64,000 nt of DNA, from the NCBI GenBank assembly GCA_030062745.1, contig CP099842.1, positions 27,830,307-27,894,306 on the forward strand, given 5' to 3'. Positions 30,311 through 43,339 of this stretch are shown one piece after another (within the stretch, counting starts at the first letter, position 1; each line of letters begins with the position of its first letter). The notes beneath the pieces were generated by a model, which did not search any database, was not told where the DNA came from, and saw only the letters and a list, made by a program, of their open reading frames with translations. The DNA is from Capitulum mitella (taxonomy: Eukaryota; Arthropoda; Thecostraca; Pollicipedomorpha; Pollicipedidae). The position numbers and the translations under genes were made by a program.

Positions 30311-33300
30311 CGTGCTGCCCTCTGCTCCCGCTGCCACTGTTGTCGTCGCCGACGGGTAACGACGAATCGTTCCTGCATGAGGCTCCGGCGTTCAGCCGGC
30401 GATGATATTAGCTGTCGTTGCTTTGGTGCGTCATGTCGAGTTCCGCGGTACCTCGCCCAGGGGATTTGACGAAAGGCTGAAGCGCTCCCGCGGCTCTAGT
30501 GTTCTGGAGCGAAGTCGGACTTTGTGTTTTCTTGTGTTTAATGGAGGACATTGTGAGAAATGCCGCCCAAAATTGTTGATTGTTTTCATGCTGCTGGATG
30601 CTGAACGATACGACCATCTTTCAAACATAAAACAGCCGATGTTACGTTGTCGAAACACCCAAGAGGAGTTCTTCAGAGGCAGATGCCTGAGCAACGTCAA
30701 CAGCGTAGAATCTGATATGAACTGTTTGTGCAGCCCGGTACGCTTGATTTCGGAACGTTGCATGCACATTAATCACCGTACTTCCCAGACTCAGGGGCCA
30801 GGCAATGCGGACTCGATAACGGAACAGCCGCACGGAAAACCTAACGTAATCTATCTGCAGAAAAGCACGTCCCCAAATGCAAGTCCGTCTTTCCAAAAAC
30901 CGATGACAATTCTTCGTTGCCTTTCGGGCAACCTATCTATGCAACCAAATGATGAGTACGTTTCCGTTTGTCAGGCGAATCCTGATCGCATGATGCTTGG
31001 CCATTTTGTACAGCACTCATGCAACTTTTCCTGAAACCGGACAGTGTTTCCTCACGGAAAGTAGTTAAAATAACGGCATGTGGGATCTTCGTTGAATAGA
31101 ACAGTCAGCAGCATAAAGCTAGGGGTGTAATCTCCGCGGGGCCTGCGGGAGACATGTTCCCGGCAATTTTCCAGAAATGGTGATTTGTCCCCCAAAATTT
31201 TTAAAGTACCAAATGAGTGTTTTACATTGGTCGTACAATTTCTTGAATTATGAATTTTCACAAATGGGATTTCAACCGTACTTTGTCATGCAACGCTCGG
31301 AAAAGGTGATTTTTAACTTCCACCCCATCTATTCTTGGTGGATTGCAGTCAGCATGTCCCCCCAGTTTTTGGACTGTGGCTACACCCAAACATTAGGCGT
31401 CATCTAAAAAGAACACGCACATGTTAAGATAATCGCTGCCAAACAAGCGACGACCACCGCGACATAACGATGTCGCTGACTGCGCGGATCCGATTACGCA
31501 ACTAAAATTTGAGCTAAACAGCCGCTGGAAACCACGCTCAGTCAGTCACGATGACGGAAATTATACGGCGCAGTGAAAAGTGCGATTGCTGTTTTGTTTT
31601 CTCGCGAAATTATTTCTCAAGCGATTGACACAGTGAAGAGGCTACTGGCACTGACGCATCTTGGCCGATTTTTGCCGTTGGGCGAGCAGTGTTTGCAAGC
31701 GTCTAAAAAACTTCCGAACGTTCTCACGACCTTTTGGTCGCGTGACGGAATCGTTGAGCATAGCGACGGCTACAGAGTAACGAGCACTTTATTTTGATGC
31801 TCTGTAAAGACACATTCGGTTTCGACATAGGGATGACTGAAAGTTTCGGCAGACCGCGGCAAGTGCCTGGTCGAACAACCTGCAGGTGATTTCTAAGCCT
31901 GCGCCGGCCAGCCGTCGCCCCGCCAGTCTAACCAACGAACACTTGATCACTCATGTCTGACATTCCGACACCCTCTTCCCGAGCACTTTGCCAGTCAGAC
32001 TGACTCTGTAGCCTTGATCTGACTGCCAGTATGACGCAGCGACATTCACCAGTCTGACATCGTAACCAGCCTGACGCTGCAGCATTCAACAGTCCGGTAT
32101 CTTAAACGAACCTTGACGTCGTGGCCTTCATACTGCTGTCTGACTGAGAAGGACCCGCCAGCCGAACCCAAACACGGTTCCGGTGTCGGACAACCTGAGA
32201 TGGTAGTCGCGACCCCGTATACCTCGAAGTTCAACGGTGAGATCTGCATGAGCACGTTACGGGCCTGCAACGCAATCCCGCGCAGACTGGACACTTGCTT
32301 TCTGCCAGCGTCACGTCCGGGGCTTCATACGCCTATGCATTACGTGAACGTCCTTGTCCATTTTCGGGCGGTCAATGGCAGCGTAAATGAATGAGTGCAG
32401 CCATGGTGGATGAACCCGCACGTCCTGCCTGCTCATATATCCCAGAGGCCTCGGTCGTAGCTCAGAGCCACTATCGCGGCCTACGGAGAGGTCGAAACCA
32501 ATGACATCGAGTGCGGACGCAACCACAACAACATGCTAAGCGTAGTCAGTCTGATCTGACGGACTTTGATCGAGGTTTTCCAAGACGGTATTGTTGCCAG
32601 GATCTCCAACACGGTACTAATGCGAAACTGCGTCAGCACCTTGCAGATGCCCCAAAACTTTCGAAAGCATGCTCGTTGCCAATACCCAAGTATTTGCAAC
32701 CAGGCATTAGCTAGTGCCTATATGACTTGTCTATGGATCCCTCGGCAATGATCCGACAGACGCATCTGTCATGAGCGTATGCGTGAACGCTTTTAAAGTC
32801 GGTGGAGCCGGATACGTTTGGGATCATTTCTTTTTCTGCAACACTGTCAGTCTTCAGGCTAAGTCAAAACTTGCCGAAAGTCGAAGGGCGGCTGTTCCAT
32901 CTGCCTCAAGGACTGCTACGCCATGCTGTATGAGGAACTCGGGCCACTCAAAATGAACTTTTGGGGTCCGCGTCATGTTTAAAATGCGGGAAAACAGGGG
33001 AACGCAAAGATCTACCATTCGGCCAGCCGACCCACAGCATCTGCCGTGTCTATGCCATATCCAGGGCAGGTGCCGCCTGCTCCGTGCTTCAGGGGAAGGT
33101 CTTCCCCGTACATCTACCTGCGAGGAGCCAGCCTACACGGTCTCCGGAGCCGTCCGTCCGGGCAGCGTGCGCCAGACGGACGCCGACAGGTGGACGGTGC
33201 CGCTGCAGCACAGCTCACGGCGGCCGCGTGCCGCGCGGAGCTCTCAGACGGGCCAGCGCGCCGGGCGCAGCAGCCGAAGGAATGGCGCGCGGCATCCCGG

Positions 33301-34136
33301 GGAGGGCCGGCCGCACCCGAGGCCGAGTGGGAATCACACCGCGGGCTGTGGGGGGGGGATCTGCTCCCGGAGCAGGGAATCGGATGGGACTGAACCTGGA
33401 CCATCTCGGCCATATAGTGTGTGTGAAGGTAACAGGTTGCTCGCGGCCCTGCAGACTTCTACGCTGGTTTCGCGCCGAAATTTCCCGCACTGCAAGTCAC
33501 GCTGGATAATTCATCAGCCTCGGATTAACCGTGACTTTCTGGATGGTGCGGCAGTCGACTGAGTTATTCTGCTCTGACGGCGGCGCGAGCTGAGAATGCA
33601 GGAACTGGTTACATGAGATGGAATACAAAAATGCAGTTGGCCTGTCGAACCAGTCCTGGAGGATTTGGACCCGCCAACACTGCATAACTGTCGCTGTTTA
33701 CCCTCGCCTCTAGCCAATACGGACGGGGCTTTCCACGTTGCTTTCGAACTGTCAAACGCCTGCCATGTTCATGTCATCGAAGGCGAAATGAATGTCATCT
33801 GCAATACGTTCAAGATAATACAAAGACCACGACGGTCCATCTAGTTTTTGTTGGAAAACGGCGTGTGCAAAACAGTTTGACACGTCGTGCACGGAACACT
33901 CATGCGAGGTCCACAGCTTTCCAATTCGCTGACCCAAACTACCTTCACGCCTACAGTAGGTTCTTTAAGAATATCTGCTTTCACAGAGCGGGTGCCTTCT
34001 CAAGAATGGTAGGCATTCTCCCCCTCCCCCCTGTCGAGGGCTGGGCTGCGTTTTCTGCAAAGGCGGCCGCCAAGTGGCACAGCATGACGAGACCGCGCAC
34101 CTGAACTGCCTTCATCTCTCCCCTCCCGACAGTTAC
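30311..34136. other. Unassigned intergenic sequence
   Basis: A 210-codon open frame (30,402-31,034, plus) has no domain, mixed third positions and many Cys/Arg; I do not call it. Bases 31,920-32,110 hold irregular CAGTCTGAC repeats. Bases 33,050-33,400 are CpG-rich and open in all three plus frames, without a frame-specific bias. Confidence 0.4.
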
Positions 34137-34361
34137 ACGACGTGCGATTGGCTCGCCAGCCGCCTCTCTCCCCGCGCGCAGCCGAGCCCGGGTCGGAACA
34201 CGCGCAGATGAGTCAGCCGACGTGTCAAATCACCGGGCGCGCACAGAAACCGCGCGAAAATTAAGAGCTGGATCGGTCCGACTTTACGGACGACTGCCGG
34301 GAGCGAGGAGCTGTTTCGTTTTCAGCCGAAGGACCTAAGGAAGGAAGGTCTTGTCGCCATT
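34137..34361 (+). promoter_or_regulatory. Promoter-like block with a possible non-coding first exon
   Basis: Reverse CCAAT (ATTGG, 34,147-34,151), an AP-1 site TGAGTCA (34,209-34,215), CpG-rich sequence to about 34,330, then a consensus donor ATT|GTAAGT at 34,362. No downstream plus-strand coding exon could be tied to it in this window. Confidence 0.35.
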
Positions 34362-34367
34362 GTAAGT

Positions 34368-36446
34368 TGCGATTTTGAGCAGGGTGCTTAAAAGTCATCA
34401 GTTAAGCTTGTGAAAAAAACATGCTTCGCCGTTAGCAGTGAGGTGTTAGAGCAAAGTGCAACTCGGTTTTTGTCCAAATCAAGCAGGTAACTTCTGAATT
34501 CTGATGGTAATGAAATGTGCGTTTTTCTTTTTTCCTGACAAAATCAGCCACGACATAATCAAGGTCTGACCATACATAGATGTGGTATCAGCCAGCCGTG
34601 GTATCCGCCAGCGACTCCACCCGGTCGCCGTTCTCTATTGTCCGGTCATCGATCGTTCTTCTTCGTCTTGAATTTTCCGAGTGTCCCATGGCGAAATTCC
34701 CAGAACGAGCCCCCAACACAGGCTCGCGGCTCCGCTTTTCAGCGCGAATAACTGGGGGCAGACTGGCGATGCCGCCCCGTCTCGGTGCGCTATCGGCCAC
34801 GCGCTCGCTCGGTAGCCGTGAACCCGACCGATAGGCAGTCGGACGGCAGGCCAGATAACGGGAGAACTCACTTCCCAGAAACGGACCGCCGCCGCCGCGC
34901 ACTGAAACGCGACCTGCAATCTAAAAAAAAACGTGTATTTCTCTGTCATTATGCCGCTACCAAGGTTATCACAGATAAACAGCGAAGGCGAAACCTTTGT
35001 GAGGCGTCGTGAAACAACTCGTTAGAACGCGAAAAGGAACCGCGACTCGCAAGCAGAGACAGAACAACGAAAACCAGCCAGGTAGCACGCCCGCAGTCGG
35101 CACCACCGCTAGGCCGGAACGTTAGAAACTATTGGAGCAACAGGAACGAAATAACGTAACACGCCGCACGCGGGCAGTTCCTGTTTCCCGTGTTCAGCGA
35201 AACAGCAGGGTCCTCACGCGGGTCTTATCTTACCACCATCTCAACGAGCCAAATGCACTAGCACAGTCCTCGGAAGGGCAGGCATGCGATTCAGCCCCCC
35301 GTCTGCGGTTCAGAGCTGAAATCGCGGCAGAATCAGCTGAGTACAGCGGCGTTCAAACGGCATCCGGTTCGCAACCGGGGCTCAGCACACCACCTGCAAG
35401 AGAGCATGATGGGTCCTTCGATTACGGAGATCCTTCACTCCGCAGCGCCCGGCGCGCTCTCCATCAGAACAACTTGTCAAACAGGTGACCCACTCAGACA
35501 CAGAATCGCACAGCCGAAACGTGCACCAGCAAATTGCATACGTGGAAACAGGAAGCATCAAAGCTTGCCAGTTTAGCCTCACCAAAATTCCACGGGGATG
35601 CATCACGCCCGACAATGGCAGCCACAACACCAGGCCTATCGTCCGAGACGATCAACCAACGACAAGCCTTCTTCGCTTGACAAATCCGCAGCACAAGGGG
35701 CTCTCAGATCTTGTCACTCAGCTGACCGACGTAACTGTACAAAAATAGTGAGATTTCCTTCCAGGAGACTAACGTGAACACCACGGTTGCGTCACGTCCG
35801 ACCAGTGGGCGTGAATCAGAGCGCCTCCGTCGCGCGCTGACGGCTCGAAGGCGGTGCGACACCCTGCCCCGCCATCGTCACCACGACAGGTGTCGCTCTG
35901 CTCCGCCGGGGGCAGGGCAGACCTCGCCCCTCGTGGCAGAGGCCGTGATGCGCAGTTCAGCGGCCTGAGTGTGAGCAGGAACCCGCTCGGCGCGCCGCGA
36001 GACGAAGCACGTCCAGTCTCGCGGCGACCGGGGGTCGTGCCCGCCCCGAGAGCGGGCGAGCGACGAACCTCCACAACTCTGGCCGTCCGCTGCGGCGGCC
36101 TCCGCGGCCGGCCGCGGCGCCGCGCCGACTCGCCCCGCGCGAACGAACAGCTCTGGTGAACGGACAACACCGCTCGGACGACCCTGACGCGGCCGACGGC
36201 TGCTCCGGCTCTGAAGCAGGGCGGAGCCCGCGCCCGCCCGCTGGAACCTCGTCAGGACGGGCCCGGCCCGGACCTCCGGCGTCACGCAGCGCACGCGGCG
36301 TGTTCCAGCCGAGCTCGGCCGCTCGGCGCCGCGCGCCGACGTCACCACGCCCCGCCCGACACCCGGCGCTCGTGTCTGATCCGGCGGACGGAGTTCGGTC
36401 CGCGGAGTCGTCGCGTCCAGGACGCTCGGCCGACATGCCGAGCGCC
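34368..36446. other. Unassigned; 35.8-36.45 kb likely TTC5 3' UTR or flank
   Basis: GC-rich, CpG-rich sequence downstream of the TTC5 stop codon with long overlapping ORFs on both strands and no frame-specific bias. AT-richer sequence from 34.4 to 35.7 kb shows nothing recognisable. Confidence 0.4.
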
Positions 36447-39400
36447 TCAGTCCGACATGTTGAACGTGTTGAGGTAGACCGCCGCCTGGACGTCGGCGCT
36501 GGGCCGTCTGCCGTTCACGGCCAGCAGCAGCGGAGTCTGGACCCGTATCAGTCGGTACCGCACCGTCTGAAACAGACCGGCGCGACGGCGTGACGGAGAC
36601 CGTTCACAGCAGCAGAACCGAGCGACGATCACCCGGTGTAGCGGTCAGAGTGTACGGGATCGTCCACAGCCGCACAGTGACGGAGATCGTCCAGAGAGCC
36701 AGTGGAGGGTGACGAGGATGACAGGGAGCACAGAGTAACGGCAGTCGTCAGGAGCAGCAGAACGGAGTGACAGAGACCGTCCGGGGCACCGTGACAGGAA
36801 GACAAGCATGATCCGAGACGGGGCACAGTGATGAAGTCGCTCCGGAACTGTGGCACAATCGCGAGGACTATTCGAACCTGCAGCTCAAATTCATGAGAAC
36901 TACACGAAGCGCTAGCGCGAATGGATGGGAACGTCTGAAACGACGGGGATGCTGAAATAGCAACACTGACTCGAACACACTTAACCGGGGCAACACAACA
37001 CCGCCAAATACGACAGCCTTTGGAAAGATCGTGCGAGACAACAGAAGGCTTGCACTGGCCAGCTGAGTTGCTTTGGACTTCACAAAATGGCCGTGCAGCC
37101 AACACACGGGTCAGCGTCGCTCCGTCGTCTTCTGCATTCTACATTAATATATATATATATATATATATATAAATATATATACATATATATATACATAATA
37201 TATGTATATAACATATACAGCATACATTGACCGCGGCTGTCGTCCGTTCTGTCCCTTGTTTACTTTTTAATACGCGTGAGTATAATGGATTTTATGTTAC
37301 GAGACGTCCACATATTCCGACACAGCATGATACGCCTTCGTCAGTGGCAATGAACCAACCGACGAAGGCAAATCAAGTTGTGCCGAAATGTTTATTTTTT
37401 ATAGCACCAAGCCCACTACACGTACGCTAAAAAAACATTATCCAAAACTGAGCAAAAATGTCATGACGGTCTCATACCTGTCCCTTGTGCCGCACGTCCA
37501 CCGGGACCAGGAGCGGCTCCGGAATGGCCACCGTGTCACCGATGATAACGCCCTTGCCCTCGGCCAGGTTGTAGACGTTGACCGCCAGACAGGTGCCCTC
37601 CGAGTCCACCAGGCAGAACGTGCTGTCGGCAGCAGCGCACGATGAGGGACAACGGTGCGGGACCGACGACCCCGCACAGACTAGGCCAGGACAGCGGTCC
37701 GCCCATAAAATGAAGCCAACACGACGAGTACATTACAGGATGACTTCTAACAGCACACGCTATAACAGGGCTACCTCAGCTCAAAACACGTATTAAGGTG
37801 GAACAATCCTTCAAGGGTCACAAGGTTACGAAAATAACCAGTCTCGCGTGTGCCACAAACCGCGGCACGTTTAAGACCGAGTCCAGCCGGCTAGCCGCCA
37901 CCACTGGGCCAGCAGATCGGAGGCGGCCCACTCACAACGGCACGTTGTCCTCGGCCGGCACGCTGCAGACCACCTTGCCGGCCACCAGGCGCGCCGAGTT
38001 GACGCCCGGCGCCAGCTCCGAGAACTGCACCAGCTTCAGCTTCACCTTGCGGCCGCCCACCGTGCACTCGTCGGCGTACATGCCCAGCCGGGGTTTGGTC
38101 AGCTCCTGTAGGGAGGTCGCGGTCAGCGTTCGCGACACCGCTCAGCTCGCGGGCCGACCAAGTCCGAGCAGTAGTTTGTCGTAAGGAACACCGACGGACG
38201 GATTGGCGATGAAAAGACAACTGGCAGGCATGGCTCAGGTGAACGGGGACAAGTGGATGTGGCGGAAGCGATGACGGGAAAATGCACGCACCAAATACGA
38301 CTCATATGGTCTCCAAAGTTCATGCCGAAAGGGGTAGGAACACGTAAGCGCTAAGATGTAACTTCCAAATCATCTCATGAGTGCACCAACACGCGGGCAA
38401 AGTAAACTCGGTACCCTCAGCGCCCGGCAATTGCGAGAGAAGGAAAACAAGAACCGACCAGCAGAAACCAGGACTCGATCTTTGGCCTTCCTCCGGTCCG
38501 AGACAGGCAGCTGGACACAGCGCCTCACGAGGCCACCTGACCCCACCCCACACCAGCAGGCGACCAGCCGCAGCCGCCAGCGCACCTGGGTGAACGCCAA
38601 CAGCTTCTTGTGCTTCAGCTTGCCGCGGGCGGCGACCATGTCGGCCACGCGCACCAGGTGGTCGAGCAGCGCGCGTTCGCGGTCGGCAGGCGGCGACCAG
38701 GTGGGGTACAGCCGCGCCGCCATGTCGAACGAGCTTAGCGCGCTCTGGTACTGCTCCTCGTACTTCAGGCACTGTCGCATACCGCGGAACGTTACTCAAA
38801 CCAGTGGGTTCTTGTAGGACCCACTGACTGATGACAGCCATGAGTTCTTATACCAGGGTGGAATCACCGTACCTTCGGTGTTGCAAACGCAACACCAACA
38901 GTCCTGAAATTTAGCGTTAGATCTATCACACATGGAAAGAATGGACCTAAAATGCTCCCAGAAACATCCATCAATTGAACGTATTCCCCCTTCCTGCTAT
39001 GGAACTCATTGGTGCGAGAACTAATGTAGCCCTGATGAGTGGTTCTGATCTCACTGGTTATCCGTTGTAGCTCATTGGCTAAATCGACATCAGTCTATGC
39101 GGGGGCGGCTCTGACATCGCCAGGCATTGCTCCGTGCCAGAGCGCTGGTCGTTGGCCCAGCAACAGTTTGCGTGAAGTGCATGGTCACAGCGCCATCTCC
39201 GAGACAGATCGGCGTGTTTGGCTTTTCGATCAGCCAGCAGATGGCAAAGTTTTACAATAATGCTCTGCCGGCAGCTGGCACAGAGCGAAATGAGACCCAG
39301 GCCTTCCTGAATTCCCCAAGCCCACAAAACCGCGCTAACTAGATGAAAATCTACGAACGTTATGAAAAACTTAACCGAAACTCAAATCACTCCAAGATCG

Positions 39401-41599
39401 CCTCCGTGGTTTACAAAGCTATACATCTTGAAGACAGCCAGCAGATCAGCCTACTCGTCCAGCAGGGCTGCTGCACGAACAAACTGACGCAGAACAACAG
39501 CGCCCTCCATTTGGGCCCTCCATTTGGGCCCGTATTTTAGGACGCCGACGGTAAGCAGCGCACGTCGTCCGGCATCTGCCACCGGTCTGCCTCACCACCG
39601 CTCGGTTGTAGTGCAGCTCCGGACTGGACCGCGCCGCCGGGTCCTTCTCCTGGAGCAGAACAGTGCAGACAACGTCAGCAGTCAGCCGACGGCACCGCGG
39701 ACAGGACGGCAACAGCCAGCAGCCGCGCAAGGGCCGGCAACATGCAGGACAGGACGGCAGCGGGCAGCAGCCACAGCTGCGCAGGGACTGGCAGCACGGC
39801 GCACAGGGCGGCAACGGGCAGCACCCGTGAGTGGTACGTCACTGCGTCTGACGGCCAAGTCGACAAAGACCAGTACAATAATGCTAGTACAATGCCGACC
39901 CCGTAATCGTTACAGTGCAACACAATCACCGGTGCACTACACAAACGACGGGAAATCTTAAATGGAAACTGGCTGTATTGAAGTACGACTGATGACATGA
40001 AGAATCTGAGCATTAGGCGTTGACACAAGGAATGTGAAGGAGATGGGGACGAAAAGGTGACGAAAACATAGAAAGCATGGCGAAAGAACGAAAGAAACTG
40101 CATAAGGCCAGCCAGTCCACTTCCCACCACGCAACGAATGACACAGCACACAGCGCAGCAACAGCACGGACCAACACGGCAAGCACTTCACTCGGGCCCT
40201 CACCGCCCTCTGGTAGGCCACGAGGCACTGCTTGAGCAGCTTCGGGTCCGGCTTGATGGCGAAGAACGCGGACAGGTAGGCGTTGCCGAGGATCTGCCAG
40301 GAGACGCCGTCCTGCAGGTCGAGCTCGACGGCCTCCTTGGCCTTGAGCAGACTCTCCTCGATGCGCCGACTGCGCTCGGCCGGGTCGCGCGGCGCCGTCT
40401 GCCGCTGCACCATCGACAGCTGCCGCAGCGACACTGGGTTCTTGCCCTGCGCGGCGCACAGTGATGGCGGACGTCACACAGGTTTACTGGTGCCGCGCGG
40501 CGCCGGGGAGCGAGGTTTCCGGCACTGTGAGGGGATACGATGTAGGTCCAGTGCCTTCTAAAGCGTCCTGACAAAAGGAGGGAAACGTGACAGAAAATGG
40601 AGATTATTGGTTCACCGGTAACAACTGGGTGGCTCAGTTATTACAGTTAAATGGCTTCTAAAGGACTTCACAATGCATCCCAGAGCAAAAATCATCAACC
40701 TTTTCAGAGCTTGCATCGGAAACCCTCCATCTCCGTAGAAGCAAATCCCTCCCACAGGACTAAACCACACGGTGTCGAAGAGTGGCCACGATCGTGTTCT
40801 CTCCCGCCCCGCCCGGCCGAGCGGCGTTCTCACCGACTCGAGGGCGCGCGTGAAGCACGTGCCGGCAGCCACGGCGTCCTCCCGCTTCCACAGACAGACG
40901 CCCAGCTCGTTCCAGGCACCCGTGTGTCGGTGGTTGAGCTTGGTGGCCCGGCTGAGCAGCTCCTCAGCCTCAGCAGAGTGGTCCGGAGACACGTTGTGCG
41001 CCCGGCCCAGCAGGTACAGGAACTGCACGCGATCCGCCTTCTCGGCCACCTCTGTGCCACACAGGCATGGTGCTGATCAGCAACTGGTGCTACTAGGAAG
41101 CATTACAGAGCTTCTGCCATCTATACACAGGCAGGTTGTGAAAGCAAAATAAGGTGGTTAGAAAGCAGTTGTATCTCCCTTGTCTATCTTGGCCATGTGT
41201 TTATTGTATTTTATGGGTGCTCACCCTCAAAAAAGCATCACCAAAAAATACATTTATCAGAAAGTATTCAAGAGCCAAAATAAAAATTGGAGCAGATCTC
41301 AATTTACATAAAAATAATCACAGACCATTAGCCTGCCAGACTTACCCTTGCAGCTAGCAGCAAACTTGACAATTTCATCCAGCTTGCTCTGCACCTCAGC
41401 TTGTTTTTTATCAGCCTCCTCAATTGCATGGCTCTCAAAATACTGGTCACGGAATAGGTACAGCTCCTTCACACGACTCTGGGAATCAATATGCATGCAA
41501 TGTTGGACAACTTGGCAGTTATGGTTCCAAATAAAATCACTGAATTATGTATTTCTTGGAGACTGCATAATGTTTAAATTCATCAATGTCTATCACCAC

Positions 41600-41650
<51 letters not shown>

Positions 41651-42007
41651 CAAAACTAAGAGGGGCAAAAATTATACACTGCAATCAAAGTAATGAGACC
41701 AGAGATTTTTCATGTCCCAGATAGCCTTTCTCCCAAATTATCCACATTTTCATTGCTTTGTTTGAGTTTTCCAAAAATTTTAGCTGTTTTCTGGATGCAA
41801 GATCTAATCAATTTGGTATTCTGTAACAGCAATCTATCAGATTCTAAGTCTGATTCATTGCAGTTTTAAATGAGTCAATTCTGATTCCGACTCACGACGA
41901 AATCGTGCAATTACTGAAAAGATTTGGAATCAATTCACATAGATTCCGAATCAAGGACAAGCCTGATGCAGACTTACCTCAAGTTCTTCAAGCTCCGTGC
42001 ATGCCAT
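36447..42007 (-). CDS. TTC5: Tetratricopeptide repeat protein 5 (TTC5/Strap), complete, nine coding exons
   Basis: Coding exons, in transcript order: 42,007-41,978; 41,478-41,346; 41,051-40,834; 40,446-40,204; 39,649-39,596; 38,771-38,586; 38,105-37,936; 37,622-37,478; 36,566-36,447 (TGA). All borders are GT-AG and all phases join, giving 432 aa against about 440 in vertebrates. The start MACTELEELE has an in-frame TAG four codons upstream. Residues 11-290 carry the TPR superhelix (ELYLFRDQYFESHAIEEADK; WNELGVCLWKREDA; SWQILGNAYLS; ALSSFDMAARLYP). Residues about 300-432 carry the OB-fold (LAPGVNSARLVAGKVVCSVP; VNVYNLAEGKGVIIGDTVAI; TPLLLAVNG). TTC5 is a p300/JMY cofactor in the p53 stress response and recognises nascent tubulin N-termini in tubulin mRNA autoregulation. 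I see no frame break; the gene looks intact. Confidence 0.94.
36600..36850. repeat. Degenerate GACGGAGAYCGTCC-type repeats in the last TTC5 intron
   Basis: Motifs such as ACAGTGACGGAGATCGTCC recur with drift between 36,590 and 36,830. Confidence 0.4.
37144..37215. repeat. (TA)n-rich microsatellite in a TTC5 intron
   Basis: Interrupted TA/ACATATA repeats within the last intron. Confidence 0.9.
41603..41648. repeat. (TA)n microsatellite in the first TTC5 intron
   Basis: About 45 bp of TA repeats between coding exons 1 and 2. Confidence 0.95.
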
Positions 42008-43335
42008 GACTTTCGACTACCCTTACAGGAAAATCACTTCAATGTTGAATGATCTGGGATGATTCAGGATAACCCAACACAATGAGGGATTTGCGAAACA
42101 ATGGCAAGGTACAGGTACTTCTATTTCATTTCGGGAAGTAACGCCCAGGGAAGCGCGGCATACCAAGCGTCGCACAAATAACGTCGTAACAAAAGTGTCA
42201 GAAATGCCGACTTTATTTTGTTTCCAATTTTACTTCGAAACTAAACCTATTCCGAAGGACACTTTAACCCAGCAATTTCAACCGGGCATTCTACCTGAGA
42301 TCGACCAAGGAGTAACACACCATAGTCTCAAACTGTGATGAAATTTTGTCCTGGGGATAATCTGCGGCTAGGATGCCAGATTTCTACTTCTCAGCTCCAT
42401 CTGACGAGTGGTTTCTGCGTCAGAGCAGTCTGAAATTCTTAAATTCGATGAATTTGGCCCAACCCGTGGTGAGATAATGCCAATTATTTCAGTAACCAAC
42501 GATCACATTTTCTAAAACCGGTTATCGTTGTGATGAGGACGGAATGCTGCGGTGTTCTGCTATTCGCATTTTCCAAAATTTCCTTTAGTTTTTATTTAAC
42601 CTTGAAGTCTATTTTGATGGTCAAATTTTGAGGGTGTGAATATGTAAAATATTTGTAAAACATCACAAAATATTGAAACTGTGAAGATGTTAAATATTCT
42701 CCAAAGGGTTTTGATTCTTTTTAAATCGAGAAAAGTTCCCATTATTATATTTAACACTATATATACACGTATGATTTATGGCATGTTGGCTGAAAATATC
42801 CACGTTGGGCAGTTTCCTCGTCCGTTACCAGCGGATAAATGGCTTCAGAATTACAGGTATAAATGGTTTATGGTATGCGTGTCAGCTTATCACGTGAACC
42901 TGCTATGAACAAACATGGAATAGGAATACATATATAATAGGCACTCGTCGTTCGCGACAGAATCGACCACAAACTGGAAAAAATCCAAGTTTTCAGTCGA
43001 TGCCGTCGCATACTAGGCAATGGGCAGACGGTGCAGCGAGTCCAATCTTCTTGGATGCCAAAATGGACAAAGAAGCACGGAAATGAGAGTAGTTGATATG
43101 CTCGCCACCATATCATCACTGAAATATTCTTATTAAACTAATATGACTGTGGTTGGCACGGTAGCTCGAGACCGGTGGCCATTCGTTTCGGAAATACTGC
43201 AGGCAACACAGATTAAGCTGATGGCCGTGAAGCAAGCAACAAAAACAAAAAGCGAAATCAGCAACGGTAACATATTTCGACAATAACACGTTCTAGGTTA
43301 TATCGCATGCAGAGACTACGAATACGAGGTTGGTT
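42008..43335. other. TTC5 5' flank and intergenic sequence
   Basis: Contains the presumed TTC5 promoter on the minus strand, but no TATA box or CpG island is evident. The remainder is AT-rich and unassigned. Confidence 0.45.
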
Positions 43336-43339
43336 TTCA

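Noticed and set aside
30402-31034. A 210-codon plus-strand ORF
   Set aside because: No domain, no GC3 bias, starts at the edge of a minisatellite; length alone is not enough in this base composition.
32975-33562. Candidate exon in the CpG-rich 33-kb patch
   Set aside because: Three plus-strand frames are open at once and none shows the strong GC3 bias of the confirmed exons.
35769-36436. Long overlapping ORFs on both strands downstream of TTC5
   Set aside because: CpG-rich sequence with few stops in every frame; no frame shows coding bias or splice support.
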